A DNA stretch of 64,000 nucleotides. Origin: Quillaja saponaria (Eukaryota; Streptophyta; Magnoliopsida; Fabales; Quillajaceae). A program made the translations under genes and the position numbers. The stretch is taken from the NCBI GenBank assembly GCA_029379385.1, contig CM055614.1:16907994-16971993 (forward strand). The letters run 5' to 3'. Shown in pieces: positions 37,572 to 49,109 of this stretch. Every line of letters starts with the position of its first letter. The stretch's first letter is position 1. The notes under the pieces were generated by a model. The model saw nothing but the letters and a program-made list of their open reading frames with translations, was not told the DNA's origin and made no database searches.

Positions 37572-39600
37572 TCCTTGAAAATTTGTATAGGAAAGTACCA
37601 AGTATATGACTAACTTTAAATATACCAAGACAAAAAGTCCACGTGAGATTTATTGTGAAAAGGAGTAAACTGATATTTATGAATTTTAAATGCAAAAAGT
37701 TATGCATGATTATGATATTTTAATATGAGAATTTAATTGTGCATGAGTTTTGCATGAAATAGAGATAAAAGATTAATTTTACCTAACTATTATTTTACTG
37801 AAGCAAAGGAATATAAAAGAAGATAAAGTATATTGTTATTATTAGTATGGAATGAATAAATGATTAATATGGAAATGCTAAAACAACTTGAATAAATTAT
37901 CAGTATGTGGAATTACTGGAAACTAGTGAATTAAAGAGTAGTTAATTGCTTGAATAATAAACATAGGGTAGAAATATTGAAAATGTACACATGTATACAT
38001 GTAGATATATATATATAATGGAATATAAGGACTAAAATGAAAATCTAAAAGTTAGCAACCTAAGTCATGAACAAGAAAACTTTGCATTTAATTCAAAGCC
38101 ATGATGATGTCCACTAAAACCGTGGACCTAAACCATGGTTTTGGATAGCTTCTTCAAGAAGATAAAGTCATGCATTGTATTAGTGATTAAGGAAATTAAG
38201 TGGCCGGCTAAAAGAGAGAGAGAAAATAGTTGAGGAAGTATGGGAAAGTGAAGAGAAAATTCATATCATACGATCTAGTTGGTGGATTAAGATAAAATTT
38301 TGAAATGAGACCAAGTTAAGGGAGTAAAACAAGAATATCAAGTTGCAAGTAACATCAAGCCACAAGAGGATTGAGTTCTAGCTTTTGCCGAGAAGGTGAT
38401 TCAAGGAGGAAATTGTGTTCTTGGGTGGTCCTTCGAGAAACAAACTATAAATTGGGAGTTAAGAAAATTGAGTAGCAAGGAGTACTTTTAATCTTGCATG
38501 TACCATTGGAACATGTGAAGAATTGAGATTGTCCGAGAATTGAAGGTAAGAAACTGAATTTTAATGGTTGATTCTTTGGAAATTCCTTAGGATAATTGAA
38601 TTTTTAGTGTTGAATGTTAAATATGTGCAAGAAATAATGAATTTGAGGTGAAAATGCAATGATGGCCGAGAATGATTTTATGGTTGAAATGAGACATTCT
38701 TGTGGATTAAGTGATTTTCTTGAATTATATAGTATTGTGTTAATGAGTTAATAATTGAATTTGTTTATATAGATTTTTCTTGGTAAAATCTCTTGTTGGC
38801 TGAGAATGCTATTAAGGACAAATTGATGAATATTTTGTGGAAATTAATGAATTTCTTGAATTATACAGTTTATATATTTAGGTGGAGATGACGTGTTAAT
38901 GGAAATATGGTTATATGAATTGTTATGTAAAAATTCATTCATGGCTGAGAAGGTTAAAGAGTTAACTAATTGATTTTGTCTCTTTTTCTTGATTAATCAA
39001 TGCTAAGAAATTGGTTTTATGAGTATGCCTTGAGTTAGATTGATAATTGTATTTTTTGCATGAAAATATCATCTTGGCCGAGAGGGGTTATAGGAAAGAA
39101 TTATTGAATTTTGTTTATTACTTTGTTAGTTGAGGAATGATTTTGGTGTTATGGCTATTAAGTAGGCTATGTTGTTGTTGTATAAATTTAATAAGAATTA
39201 TATGAATTTTTAAGGTATATTTGATGTTGGCCAAGAGGTTGCAAGGAATAAGGGAATTAATTTCTATTACTTTTAATTGTTTTGAAGATTTATGGATTTT
39301 ATATATAAGTAATTAATATAGATGAATTTGTAATCTTTGGAATAACTTGAAGTAATAAACTTCGGTTAAAAACCTAGAGTGACTGAGAGCTTTAAGCTTG
39401 GTAACTTGGACTACAAGCAAGAACTTTGGAGTGATAGCAAACATTGGACATACAAATGAACATTTGGGACTTCGACTGAGGATAATTGATGAACTTCTAG
39501 AATCAAGGATTGAAATTAGACTGTGGAGACAAAATTAGACTATTACGGACACATTTCGAATAAGTGAACAAATTGGTGAGATGTAAATTGTTATCATAAA
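37565..39600 (+). mobile_element. LTR-like segment with TGTAACATCC start
   Basis: It opens TGTAACATCCTTGAAAATTTG, typical of gypsy LTRs, and contains GGACTAAAATGAAAATC and a GGCCGGCTAAAAGAGAGAG block seen in leader-like LTR DNA. It holds no coding sequence and no primer site follows. The 3' border was not found; 39,600 is where similarity of composition fades. Family assignment is inferred. Confidence 0.45.
38600..39300 (+). repeat. Diverged ~140-bp tandem repeat with TGGCCGAGA motif
   Basis: Five copies of a motif like TGGCCGAGA / TGGCTGAGA start at about 38,663, 38,797, 38,942, 39,075 and 39,227, spaced 133-152 bp. Each is preceded by an AAAATNTC-like block and followed by GAATTNNTGAATT-like DNA. 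Confidence 0.6.
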
Positions 39601-40282
39601 ATTCAATAAAAGGTAGATATATATGTAAAGCTACTACTAATTTGTCTTTTTCTTCCTAGCATTAGAGTAAATGACTACCAACTAAAACCTAAAATCCCAA
39701 TAGTCATCATCATAACAAAACTAAAAAAAAATCTGAAAACCTTATAATCCCAACCTTCGAATCCCAATCTCAGAAAAACTTAACCCAAATATGCAAATGC
39801 AGTAGTAGCTTGACATAAATTCAGTAACTTATTAATTGAAGCTCCAAACTGACAACAAATACAAATTTGACTTGCAATTGTGAATACAAATGGAAAAAAA
39901 TCACTTCAGACTTCTCTGTAAAAGAAGGTTTCGAGTTGAAATGGAGGACGACCTTGCAGCAGAAATAGAGGTTTATTCCTTCCTTCGTCGGTTGGGTTGA
40001 GGATCGAGATGAAGCAAGGCTTGTGGAGAATGATAACGTGAAGAATGGAGAAGAAGAACAAGAACAAAACGACTATCGGGGTTTCAATTTGGAGAACTGG
40101 TACTGTAGCATTAAGGGCAAGCAAAATGATCATTTTGCCTGCCTTTTCTCCCTCTCGTGTTGGAATAAAATAAATTGATGTTGGGTAAAAATTACCAAAT
40201 TTATGCCTATTGAAAGATTTTGGCCAGGAAAAAATTTAAACTCTTGAAACAAACATTGGCATAGAGTATTCCGGACCGTGTG
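39601..40282. other. Unassigned DNA
   Basis: AT-rich in its first half, then a G-rich stretch at 39,940-40,140. No protein family, repeat or RNA is recognised. Confidence 0.45.
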
Positions 40283-40549
40283 TTATAAGGTACCCAAAAC
40301 AAACGCCTCCTTAATGTGCTGAGAATCATAGTGGATATGCCAAGGAATTTTCAACGCCTTTACAACAACCTTGCAATCGAGTTCTATTTCCTTGGAAGTC
40401 GTGTTAGATGAGCAACTGAAGGCTATGAAGTCATGAACATGAAGAAGTCGCTTAATCTTTGCCTTTATATTTGTGGGAGCTGTTATTCCCAAATTGACCA
40501 AATAGCAAGAATTATCTTCCCTTGTTTGTTTGAATGATACCATCACCAA
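40283..40549 (-). CDS. Unidentified open reading frame, possible exon
   Basis: The 88-residue minus-strand frame begins MVMVSFKQTREDNSCYLVN and contains IKAKIKRLLHVHDFIAFSC and EIELDCKVVVKALK. Its mixed, non-repetitive composition is more protein-like than that of other short frames here. I do not recognise a family. It may be one exon of a larger or broken gene; splice sites at its ends are not obvious. The start is taken as the first ATG. A chance frame cannot be excluded. Confidence 0.3.
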   Translation of the reverse strand: MVMVSFKQTREDNSCYLVNLGITAPTNIKAKIKRLLHVHDFIAFSCSSNTTSKEIELDCKVVVKALKIPWHIHYDSQHIKEAFVLGTL

Positions 40550-42370
40550 CCCCTATACCATGCACACAAGTAAGGATGGATCCAGTCAGGGGGGAGTTGG
40601 GTCAGTTGACCCTACTCAACTTTTAAAATTCTGGGTAGGATGTAGGGAAAAGTCAATTTGACCCCATTGAAATAATAGAATATGTGATTATGCCTAATTT
40701 TTTAATTTTTTTTAATAATAGTCCACTATCAAAATAATGTATATACCATTTTAGAATTTGTTTATTGCAATTTACCCACCAGTCCTTTGACATCAATGAA
40801 GTTGAACAAGGCTATTTGGACTTTCTTGCTTAAATCCTAAGATTTTGTTCAATATAGATGCTTTTTATTTTATATATATATGAAATTCTCTATTTTTCCA
40901 AAAATAAAATGATTTGTTTTAAGGGAAAATATATAGAATAACACTGACAATTGTTTTGATATGTATAGTTAATTATAAACTTAAGCTTGTTTTAAACATG
41001 TATTTTTAAGGGAACACTTAGTGTAGTTTCTTTTCTATATATTAAGTTGTAAGCAACACTAAATTTTCAAGTGTGCTTATTGTAAGAATTGTAATAGTAA
41101 GAAGTAACTTTTGATTCGTTCAGTTTCATTTGTTTTCTTTTATACCGTGTAATATTGCATAAAATGCAAGTGATTAGTGTGATGGTTAAAACTGGCCTTA
41201 AACTTGGGCCACCTAAGTCAAGCTCATGCCTAGTTAGCTGGCGGTTTTGGTGGAGACATAAGTGGAATCATAACCGACCCAATACTCACACTTAAGTGGA
41301 CTTTGGGGCATTGGGGCGTGCATGAGTTCTGTGTGGATCTTGATGAGGATACCAAGGATTTAAGTATAGGAGTATATAATACCCCAAGTGATCTGTGATA
41401 TGTTGTTTGCGGGTTGATGTGTGTTATGTCAAACATCAGGTGTATACTGGTTGATTCGGTCTATTTAAGAGGCTTTAGGGAGCCCTGGTCAGTTGTGATT
41501 GGTATTTTTGAGGTCAAGGGCACGTGGTTACTTCAATGGATCATTACAGAGTCATAAGATACACGCCCATTTGATGACCTAGAGTATTGACACTTTTGTG
41601 GTAATGAAAAATACTTATTGGTAGAAACTGTTATGAATTTAAATCAACAATATGAGCTTTATGCACAAGTATGTGTTTCTTGTTAAAAGCTTTGAAAATT
41701 AAGTTTCGGGTGTCAAAATAAAAAAGTAGATGTCTACTTGATGAGTTCAGAGTATCGACACATCCATGAAACGAATAAAATTTATAGGGAAAAACGGTTT
41801 CTAATTTGGATCAATGGTGTCAGTCTTACACAAGTGTAGTTTATAGCTAGTTATTACAAAATTTCATATATATATATATATGACTGGCTTTATTATTAAA
41901 TTATATTTTATTTTATTTTAGGGTAGTATTATTTCTTTTTTGGCCGGAATCACACCATGATGAGCATGAGGAGTAGATTTCAGATCTAGGAAGTGATCAG
42001 CTTTATTTATATGTACTTAAGAGATTAGTATGTATATTATTTATATACTTATTTGAATTATGTAATTACATGCTTTGTATGTATAGAATGATTGTTTTAA
42101 TTGACGAATATCCTCTATTTATATAAGAATCATTGGCTATCAATCATGCTCTTCATTTTTCTTTTGTTTTTAATTACTTTGAAAGTTTTTTTAACTTTAA
42201 TTGAGTTTGTAATTAAAAAGAGAATATCTAGTTTGTTTTTTGGTACATTGAGTGTTCAAATTCATCACTAGAAAATATGATGACATGTACTAATTGTTTA
42301 AGCTAAACTTTTGGTAGTGGAAAACATGTACCTTTAATATTACAAAATACAGAAAAATTCCCAACATTTA
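40550..42370. other. Intergenic DNA with a possible hAT end and a diverged direct repeat
   Basis: At 40,573-40,680 the DNA reads GGATGGATCCAGTCAGGGGGG and GTTGACCC, like the end of plant hAT/Tip100-type elements, but no partner end was found. At 41,560-41,670 and 41,727-41,840 two diverged copies share GATGA-TT-AGAGTAT-GACAC and a later ACAAGT-TG block. Nothing coding is visible. Confidence 0.4.
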
Positions 42371-42377
42371 TTAAAAT

Positions 42378-42383
42378 TTTATT
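42378..42383 (-). promoter_or_regulatory. Polyadenylation signal of the CASP-like gene
   Basis: AATAAA on the minus strand lies about 90 bp downstream of the stop codon. A second AATAAA is at 42,367-42,372. Confidence 0.6.
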
Positions 42384-42469
42384 GCAGAAGCATTAATTAA
42401 CTATAGTCAGCTAATTTATAATGTAAGTTGAAATGTCTGCTTTACTAACTTTATCCTTGAAATACGTAG

Positions 42470-43326
42470 CTATTTTGAATTCCTTTGAAGGTTCAAAACA
42501 GAGAGTACCACCAGCCAAAGAAACACAAAAGAACCAAGCAGTGACAGGACTACAGCGGCAGCCATGTGGCGACAGTAGGTTCCAAACACATCGCAAACTT
42601 TCCTCCATTGCACATGTGAGTTCCCCTTTAATCCAATGACTCCAATTGCAGCTGCAGCCCCACTGGCAGATAAGAGCAGCCCCATAATCAATAGGTCAAG
42701 GATAACTAGAACCAACAATGCCATATTATTTTTAATGTTCTTTGCCATCATAGAGAATACCAAAGAAGTAGCTGCATACGTACATGCTTTTGCATTTGAC
42801 ACCAAAAAGTACCTATTCCAATCGAAAAGAGTGTTAAATCAATTTTTCAACTGAATTAGAATTATGGTTTTAGCAAATAAAAAAGTGAATTAAACTAAAC
42901 CATACTAAACTTATCTAACTTTATTTTTGTTTTATTTTAATCCAAAACTAATCTAGCTGATTTACCTTTGGGACTGCCAAATATAAAGTGCTATAAAAAT
43001 AAAAATGAGTGTGTGTGAGAGAGAGAGAGAGAGATGATCAAGGGGAGCTGGGCTTACACAAAAGCAGACATGTAATGCCACTTAGCAATGACTGTGATTT
43101 GCAAAGGTGGCAAGCTATCTGTAACCTTTAAAGGAATGATCTTCCTCTCCTTGTCAACACCAACTATAACAGAAGCTATGAATGTGCAAGCCAGACCTAT
43201 AATCCTTAGTAACACATCATAATAAGAAGCCCTAGCTGATCTTGTTCTTGGAGTATTCTCCACCACTACATTCACATCACTCGAAATTACTCCATCTACG
43301 TTTGACTTATTGTAATCATCTGCCAT
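42470..43326 (-). CDS. CASPL1: CASP-like protein (CASPL1 group), two exons
   Basis: CASP-like proteins are small four-helix membrane proteins of the DUF588/MARVEL-related family; some organise membrane domains for cell-wall deposition, most have no known role. Exon 1 is 43,326-43,058; the intron 42,813-43,057 has GTAAG and AATAG borders; exon 2 is 42,812-42,470, giving 203 residues, normal for the family. Helices lie in DVLLRIIGLACTFIASVIVG, around WHYMSAFVYFLVSNAKACTY (joined across the intron), NMALLVLVILDLLIMGLL and VVLSLLGSFVFLWLVVLSVL. The conserved arginine of helix 1 and aspartate of helix 3 are present, as is the family motif IGLKGNSHVQWRKVC. No stop or frameshift is seen, so it is probably functional. 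The subgroup (1D or 1E) is uncertain. Confidence 0.95.
43010..43036. repeat. GT/GA microsatellite in the CASP-like intron
   Basis: GTGTGTGTGAGAGAGAGAG continues to 43,034 and lies about 20 bp from the splice donor. Confidence 0.9.
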
Positions 43327-43430
43327 TTTCTATTTGTATCGTATTTTGTATGTGAGAAACAGAGACAGAGGCAGTAGCAGAGCGTTTTAAGCAGAACGAA
43401 ATTGTTTCAGATTGCACGAACAACAATATG

Positions 43431-43437
43431 TATATAG
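43431..43437 (-). promoter_or_regulatory. TATA box of the CASP-like gene
   Basis: CTATATA on the minus strand, about 105 bp upstream of the start codon, is the best TATA candidate and would give a leader of roughly 70-75 bases. Confidence 0.55.
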
Positions 43438-43599
43438 CAATGGAAACGATCTAGGTAGTTGTGTTTGTGTTTGTTGTGTTATAAAGACATGTGGATGGAT
43501 AGGAATTTGGTACAGAGGGGGGAGTTGGACTTGCATTGAAAGCAAACTCGTCGTTTAGTAAAAAAATATTTAATTTTTTTGAACAAATCTAATACGGAA

Positions 43600-44345
43600 T
43601 GCTAGCTCTTCCACTTTTTCATTCACAATTCGATATGGCGTGTCAAGACATGAAGGAGCCATTTGGTAAGATGTGAAACTAGGCACGTGATATACTTGGA
43701 TATAACATGTTTAACTAGCCAAAATTTTCAATTTAATTACAGTAGGCCATCCAATTCATCAACATTATAAGTTCGTAAAACCACAATAAGGTGGAGAAAT
43801 AATTCATAATTAATGAAAAAGAATGGTGGATTTAAATATGAAAACATTTGGTTTCAATACCTTTATTTTAACCAATTAAACTAAGATCTTATGTGTACTT
43901 ATTTACAGTTTATATATATAATATTTACATTTATCGTTATCCCATGCAACAAGCCGATCTTAAGCTCCTTTAGTAAAATGAGCCGCACTCAATATTTTCA
44001 AAACTCGACTCGTAAGCTCGTGAGCCAGCTCATTTAGTATTATTTAACAAATTTTTTATTACTTATATATAAATTTATTTCTATACAAAATTTACATAAG
44101 TTGAAACTTGGTTTAGTGGTAAGTTATGCAAAAAGTTGCTAAGTAGATAATGGGTTCAACTCTTTTTTACTACAATTTTCAGAAAATCTTCAAGAACTTT
44201 AATGAGTTGAGCTTAAGCTTGGGGTTAGGCTAGCTAGCCCTTAACAAGCTTAGGCTTGTGAGCCCTTACCGAACACGAGCCAAGCTTAAGCTTATCCAAA
44301 ACTTGATGAGCCGAGCAGCACAAGCTCGACTTGTTACCGCCCCTA
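43600..44345. mobile_element. hAT-type terminal fragment, non-coding
   Basis: From about 43,950 the DNA is full of AAGCTCG / GAGCCGAGC-type repeats, and on the minus strand it starts TAGGGGCGGTAACAAGTCGAG at 44,345, a typical plant hAT terminus. The opposite end with a matching inverted repeat was not found. AATGCTAGCT occurs at 43,598-43,607 and again at 44,345-44,354, a possible but unproven target duplication. Confidence 0.55.
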
Positions 44346-44544
44346 ATGCTAGCTACTTGCATTTCTGAGTGCTCTTGCATAGCACTTGCATACCTCCTTA
44401 GGTTAACTGTGCCCTACTATATGACAATTGACTCAACGTAAATGGATGGAAAATAACCCAAGGAGGATCATCTTGATTCTTCCCAAAGTCAAGTTCAACA
44501 CAATGATGCTGATAGGGAGGGAGGCCAGCCTTAACTGGCCTAAG

Positions 44545-45050
44545 GCAGATTAATAAAGTTAATATATTGGAACGTGCAAGGTTTAGGGAAACCCCTCACG
44601 TTTCACCTTCTCAAAGTGATTCATAATCCCATTCCCCATAATTGGTATGTTTATTAGAGACTAAAGCAGATACCAATAGAGCTGAGCAATTTCTTAGACA
44701 CTTTGGAATTCTACATCACTTAATTGTTCCCGCAGATGGTCTTTCTGGTGGAATCTTAATAGCTTGTAAGGATGATATTGAAGTGGAGGTTTTGCAAGCA
44801 GACAAGTTCTTTGTCCAACGCAAAACTAATGAACATGTGAAACAACTTAGCTCTGGTTTCTCTTTTGTGTTTATCTCAGTTGTGACAACCATGAATGGAA
44901 TGATGAATTCGAGGCTCTTCTTGGTTTGATACAGACAGTCCATGAATATAGTATGTGGGGATTTCAATATTATTCTACATAATGAAGAAATGCGTGGAGA
45001 CAATGCACAACCTCCCCAACAAGGACAAATTAAGCTTTCTGGATTTTATC
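44545..45050 (+). pseudogene. L1-type LINE endonuclease domain
   Basis: The start reads LIYWNVQGLGKPLTFHLLK, the N-terminus of plant L1 ORF2. Then come CLLETKADTNRAEQFLRHFG and ADGLSGGILIA, standard in the apurinic endonuclease domain, and, after a frameshift, CGDFNIILHNEEMRG with the catalytic G-D-F-N motif near 44,958. Several frames are needed. LINE similarity stops at about 45,050 and resumes with RT at 47,640. Confidence 0.9.
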
Positions 45051-47640
45051 AATAAATTTTTGAGTCTATCTTGAAATTTTTAAGATCTACGTATAAATTT
45101 TTACATATTTTACATGCGTCTACAATACACACACAAATAGTGAAATGACAGACGCTAAAAGTAGTTATCTGTATCTATATTTTCTGAGTCTGCATATTAG
45201 CAGACCCAAATTGAGTAATTTCTTGTCATGGTAACTAGTCATGAAAAACATTACATACATTCTTCTGTCTCAGGACTTTGTCCCTTTATCGAATATGTCG
45301 GTATTCTCACTTGTTTTACTTTCCTATTGGCAATTCAACAAAGTACTTGTTTCTTTCTTTTCGGATGAAGGCAAGAAATGTTGTTTCTTTATTACTTATG
45401 TTTCTACCAAGAAAAAGTTCAAGTCATTTAATGGGTGTAGATAGATTAGCATTTTAACAAAGTGACCCTCTTTTTTAATTCTTATTAGTGATTGTTTGCC
45501 TCTCATAACATGCTCAATACGTTATTATTTAGAATTCAAAAATTTGAGAGTTCTGAAAGTTTGTTATGTTAAAATTTCTAATTTTTATAGTTGCATGTTT
45601 TTTGCAACAATTTGTCAATTGCCATATACCTATGACAGTAAATTACCCACTTCTTTATCTCAAGTATGCATCTCAGCTTAGCCTACAGTATTGTGGATCT
45701 TGTTAGGCTAGGTTGGTAATAGCAAAATTAAATCGTTGCTTTTTTTAAAGTTCCAAATATAATTATTAGCAAACTAACTATGGATTATATTTATGCCTAT
45801 GCCAAATCTTTTTTTCTTCAAGTTGATGTCCTTTGTTTTTTCTTATTATGATATTGATTAGAGGCTGTAGTCATAAGACATAAAGCAGTGGAACTTATCA
45901 AATTCCATTTTTATCTCAAAGATCCAATCTTTGATTAGAGATTTAGAACATTAATTATTTTCATTAGTTAAGTTATGAATAACTGGATATCGAGTGCAAA
46001 GAAGGAATTTGCTTTCTCCAGTGCCACAGAGAGATATGTTTCTAGACATTTTATATCCTCCCTCTTTACTCTTTTTTTTTTTTTTTTTGGGTTGAATGTC
46101 TGTTATTTCTGATTATTTATTTATATTTTTGTTGTTGTAGGTGACTCGTGTAAAAAGGTATATAGAGAAACATGACACAAATCCTGAAACTTAACTCAAC
46201 GTTTGGGATGATGAACTATAGATGCAAGTAATTAGGGAAGAAAAGAAGCCAAGTCATGGACGAGTTTACTGGAAGAAAGATATACAAAGTTATATTCATT
46301 GAGCAGGCAGCCATCAAGCATCCAACATACACGACCTTTAGCTCCTTCTTTTGTCTCTCCTTCACAATTTTTACCTCTGTCACAATGAACTGAGTAAGAT
46401 CACCATGTTATGAAATTTGTTCTCCAACACCTTAATCTAATGTAAGTATATTGAATGAAGCTTAAATTTATTTAGTCATCTAATTTTATTTTTCTTGGGA
46501 GTTTTGATGATAATTTCAAGTAGAATAAAGAGCACACTCATGAGATTTACTTATCTCCTCCAACCCTTCTCTATTGTCTAATGAGAACATCATCTTTTAT
46601 CTTAGAAAAATTAAGAGAAAGCATGTTATTATTGGCATACTTAGTTTCAAACATTGTTCCTGAATTATTCTATTTATTGGATATATATAAGTTTTACAAT
46701 TCTTTGTTGCGTAATATATATATATATTACATGTTTGAGAGTTTTGCAAATTATAATCTTACCTTCCTCTTAATTATAAATGAATGCTTATATTGATTTT
46801 ACATGACTTGCCTACTTCATCTTTAGCAAATGTTAATTTGCAACTCAAGGAAGCGGATGATAATGCTCATCTCGATGATACTTAATGTGTAGGCAGGTCG
46901 AGGGCATTTACTTAGGAATAATGTTCTCTTTTGGATATTTATTTGTGAATGTTTTGCTAAGATCATCTAAGTATTTTGGATGTTTTGAATATATAAGATT
47001 GCATGTAGATAAATTAGTATATTTTGAATGCATATATTGGATGTTGATAATGTGCAGGGCTAGACAAATTGGTGATTGAACAACAGGTTTTAATGTAAAA
47101 AATTAGATAGATTTTGAAAAAATAAAAATAAAATATATGAAACTATCTGCTACATTTACTAGTCATCTATTACAACTAGCCATAACAGAAAAGTTGAGGC
47201 CAAAATTTTAATCGCAAAAAAAAAAAAAAAAAAACCTTAAATGCTATGGGTGTATCAATAAAGTATGTAGTCGCTAAGTTGGCTCCAAAAACTGCCAAAA
47301 TTGTCCTCCTTAAACGCTACGGGTAAATCAATTATCTACTACGATTAGAACCATAGCCAAAAAATTGGCGCCAAAGCTATTCTTTATGGAAGACCATAGT
47401 AGATGCTCAAAATTTGAAAAATCACAGATTATTAGCTATGGTCAATTGTGCATAGTAGAAAATCTTTCAGCCGTAGCCTATAACATTATCCACTACAGTT
47501 AGCTATACTTGCTGACAAAAATGTTTATCAGCCATGCCATTATTGTCTACAGTTGTTATTGCTACAACGGCCATAGCAGATAACTTTAGCTATGGTTTTT
47601 TGGCTATTGGCTATGATTATTGGCCGTAGTAGAAAACTGA
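45051..47640. mobile_element. Insertion splitting the LINE, probably a decayed CACTA-like element
   Basis: The 2.6 kb has no LINE similarity. At 46,141-46,290, after TTGTTGTAG, an exon-like frame reads VTRVKRYIEKHDTNPET and later KPSHGRVYWKK, which resembles the C-terminal part of plant En/Spm accessory proteins. Its right 480 bp are dense in inverted short motifs (next entry). No CACTA terminus or target duplication could be placed, so the class is inferred. Confidence 0.4.
47160..47640. repeat. Cluster of CTATGGC / GCCATAG inverted short repeats
   Basis: CTATGG, CCATAG, GCCGTAG and CTACGG recur about fifteen times in both orientations, for example CTATGGTTTTTTGGC, GGCCATAGCAG and TTGGCCGTAGTAGAAA. 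The pattern is like a transposon subterminal array. Confidence 0.6.
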
Positions 47641-48620
47641 ATTCCATAAACTCATGCATAGCTTGAAAACTTAGAAGAAGAAATCTAAATATGATAGGGC
47701 TTTCAAAGCTGATATGAGCAAGGTTTATGATCAAGTAGAATGAAGTTTTTAAGAAGGAATGTTATTCAAATTAGGGTTCAAATCACAGTGGCTGAAGCTA
47801 TCATGGAGCTTGTTTCCACAGTTATGTACTTATTTTCAATTGCTGGTGAAAACTATGGATTTTTCAAACCATCTAGAAGGCTCTGATAAGGGAACCCTTT
47901 CTCGCCCTATCTATCTATGTTTTGTGCTGAAGGTCTTTCTAGCCTACCCTTATTAAATGAAGTTGAGCACTCTAATTTATTGCATGGCCTAAAAATTACT
48001 ACACGCTACCCTTCAATTAATCATTTTCTTTTTGCTAATGATTCCATTTTTTCATTTAAAGCAAAACAACATAAATGTGGTACAATTGGCATGCTCTTCA
48101 ACTTTATGAAGAGGCTAGTGATCAGTTAATAAATTTGATGAAATCCTCAATCTTTTTTTAGCAACAATACTCCTCAAGATCTTTGTCATACTTTGGCTAC
48201 AAGCTTGAACATTGGTCGAATGGGTGGCCAAGACAAATACTTGAGGTTACTTGCCTTGATTTCCAAGTCAAAACGTATGACATTTAAAGAAGTAAAGAAG
48301 AAGGTGGCCAGGAAACTTCAAGGTTGGAAAGATGAATGTTTATCTCATACAAGTAAGGAAGTTTTAATTAAGATTGTGGTAGCTACTATGCCTATTTATA
48401 CCATGTCATTTTTTAAGCTTCCAAAAACTCTATGAATGGATATTAGTAGCATGGTTGCTAAGTTTTGGTAGGGCTAAGAGGAAGATCAAAGTAAGATATA
48501 TTTGGTGAGTTGGAAAATAATGTGGTAAGAAAAGAAAGAATGAGGCCTTGGTTTCTAAGACCTAGCCTGACAGATGAATTTGGCAATGCTTGGTAAACAA
48601 GGATGGAGGTTGATCATAGG
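47641..48620 (+). pseudogene. L1-type LINE reverse transcriptase, middle and C-terminal part
   Basis: RT motif A is AFKADMSKVYDQVE (47,701-47,742). Motif B is SPYLSMFCAEGLSSL (about 47,905-47,945), and motif C is HFLFANDSIFSFK (48,022-48,060), where the second part of the catalytic F-A-D-D is F-A-N-D. The tail reads KVARKLQGWKDECLSHTSKE and TMPIYTMSFFKLPK (48,193-48,435), as in plant L1 elements. The active site loss and many frame changes make it dead. It continues the endonuclease at 44,545-45,050. Confidence 0.9.
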
Positions 48621-49080
48621 TGATGATAGTTTATACTTCCTCCTTTTCAATAGTAGGTACTTTCCCAATACATCTTTCATACAAGATGCTAAAGGTTGCA
48701 ATCCATTGCGGGGTGGTAAAGTTTACTAGGTGGTCAAACTCTTTTAGACAGGGTGAAACAACTTACCTTATTAAACTTGTAAATTTTATTTATTTATTAG
48801 GAAGATAAGTTGATTACTTCTTGTTATTGGAGAACTTTCTGGAGTATATATTTATATTTATTTTATTTTAAACATAAGAATGGTTGGGGTCTTTGAGTTG
48901 GTTTACCTTTTTATTAGTTAATCCATGGTTTATTGCTTGCTTTATAAGGAGGTTAACTCAATTAAATTTTTCTATGCAGTATTTCATACTACATTATGAA
49001 TCTTATGAGAATTTATTTGTAAATATAATGTCCTTGCTACAGAACAATATCTCCTATTTGAAATCATTATTAGCCTTTCA
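48621..49080. other. Degraded LINE 3' flank
   Basis: Fragments like GWGSLSWF suggest residual LINE coding, but no domain is clear. It ends at a 20-plus adenine run. Confidence 0.4.
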
Positions 49081-49103
49081 AAAAAAAAAAAAAAAAAAAA
49101 AAA
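49081..49103. repeat. Poly(A) run between LINE remnant and pararetrovirus copy
   Basis: About 23 consecutive adenines lie exactly between the LINE-like and virus-like sequences. It may be the LINE tail. Confidence 0.8.
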
Positions 49104-49109
49104 TCATCT

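Noticed and set aside
42433..42854. Plus-strand frames over the CASP-like exon 2
   Set aside because: Antisense shadows of a clear membrane-protein exon.
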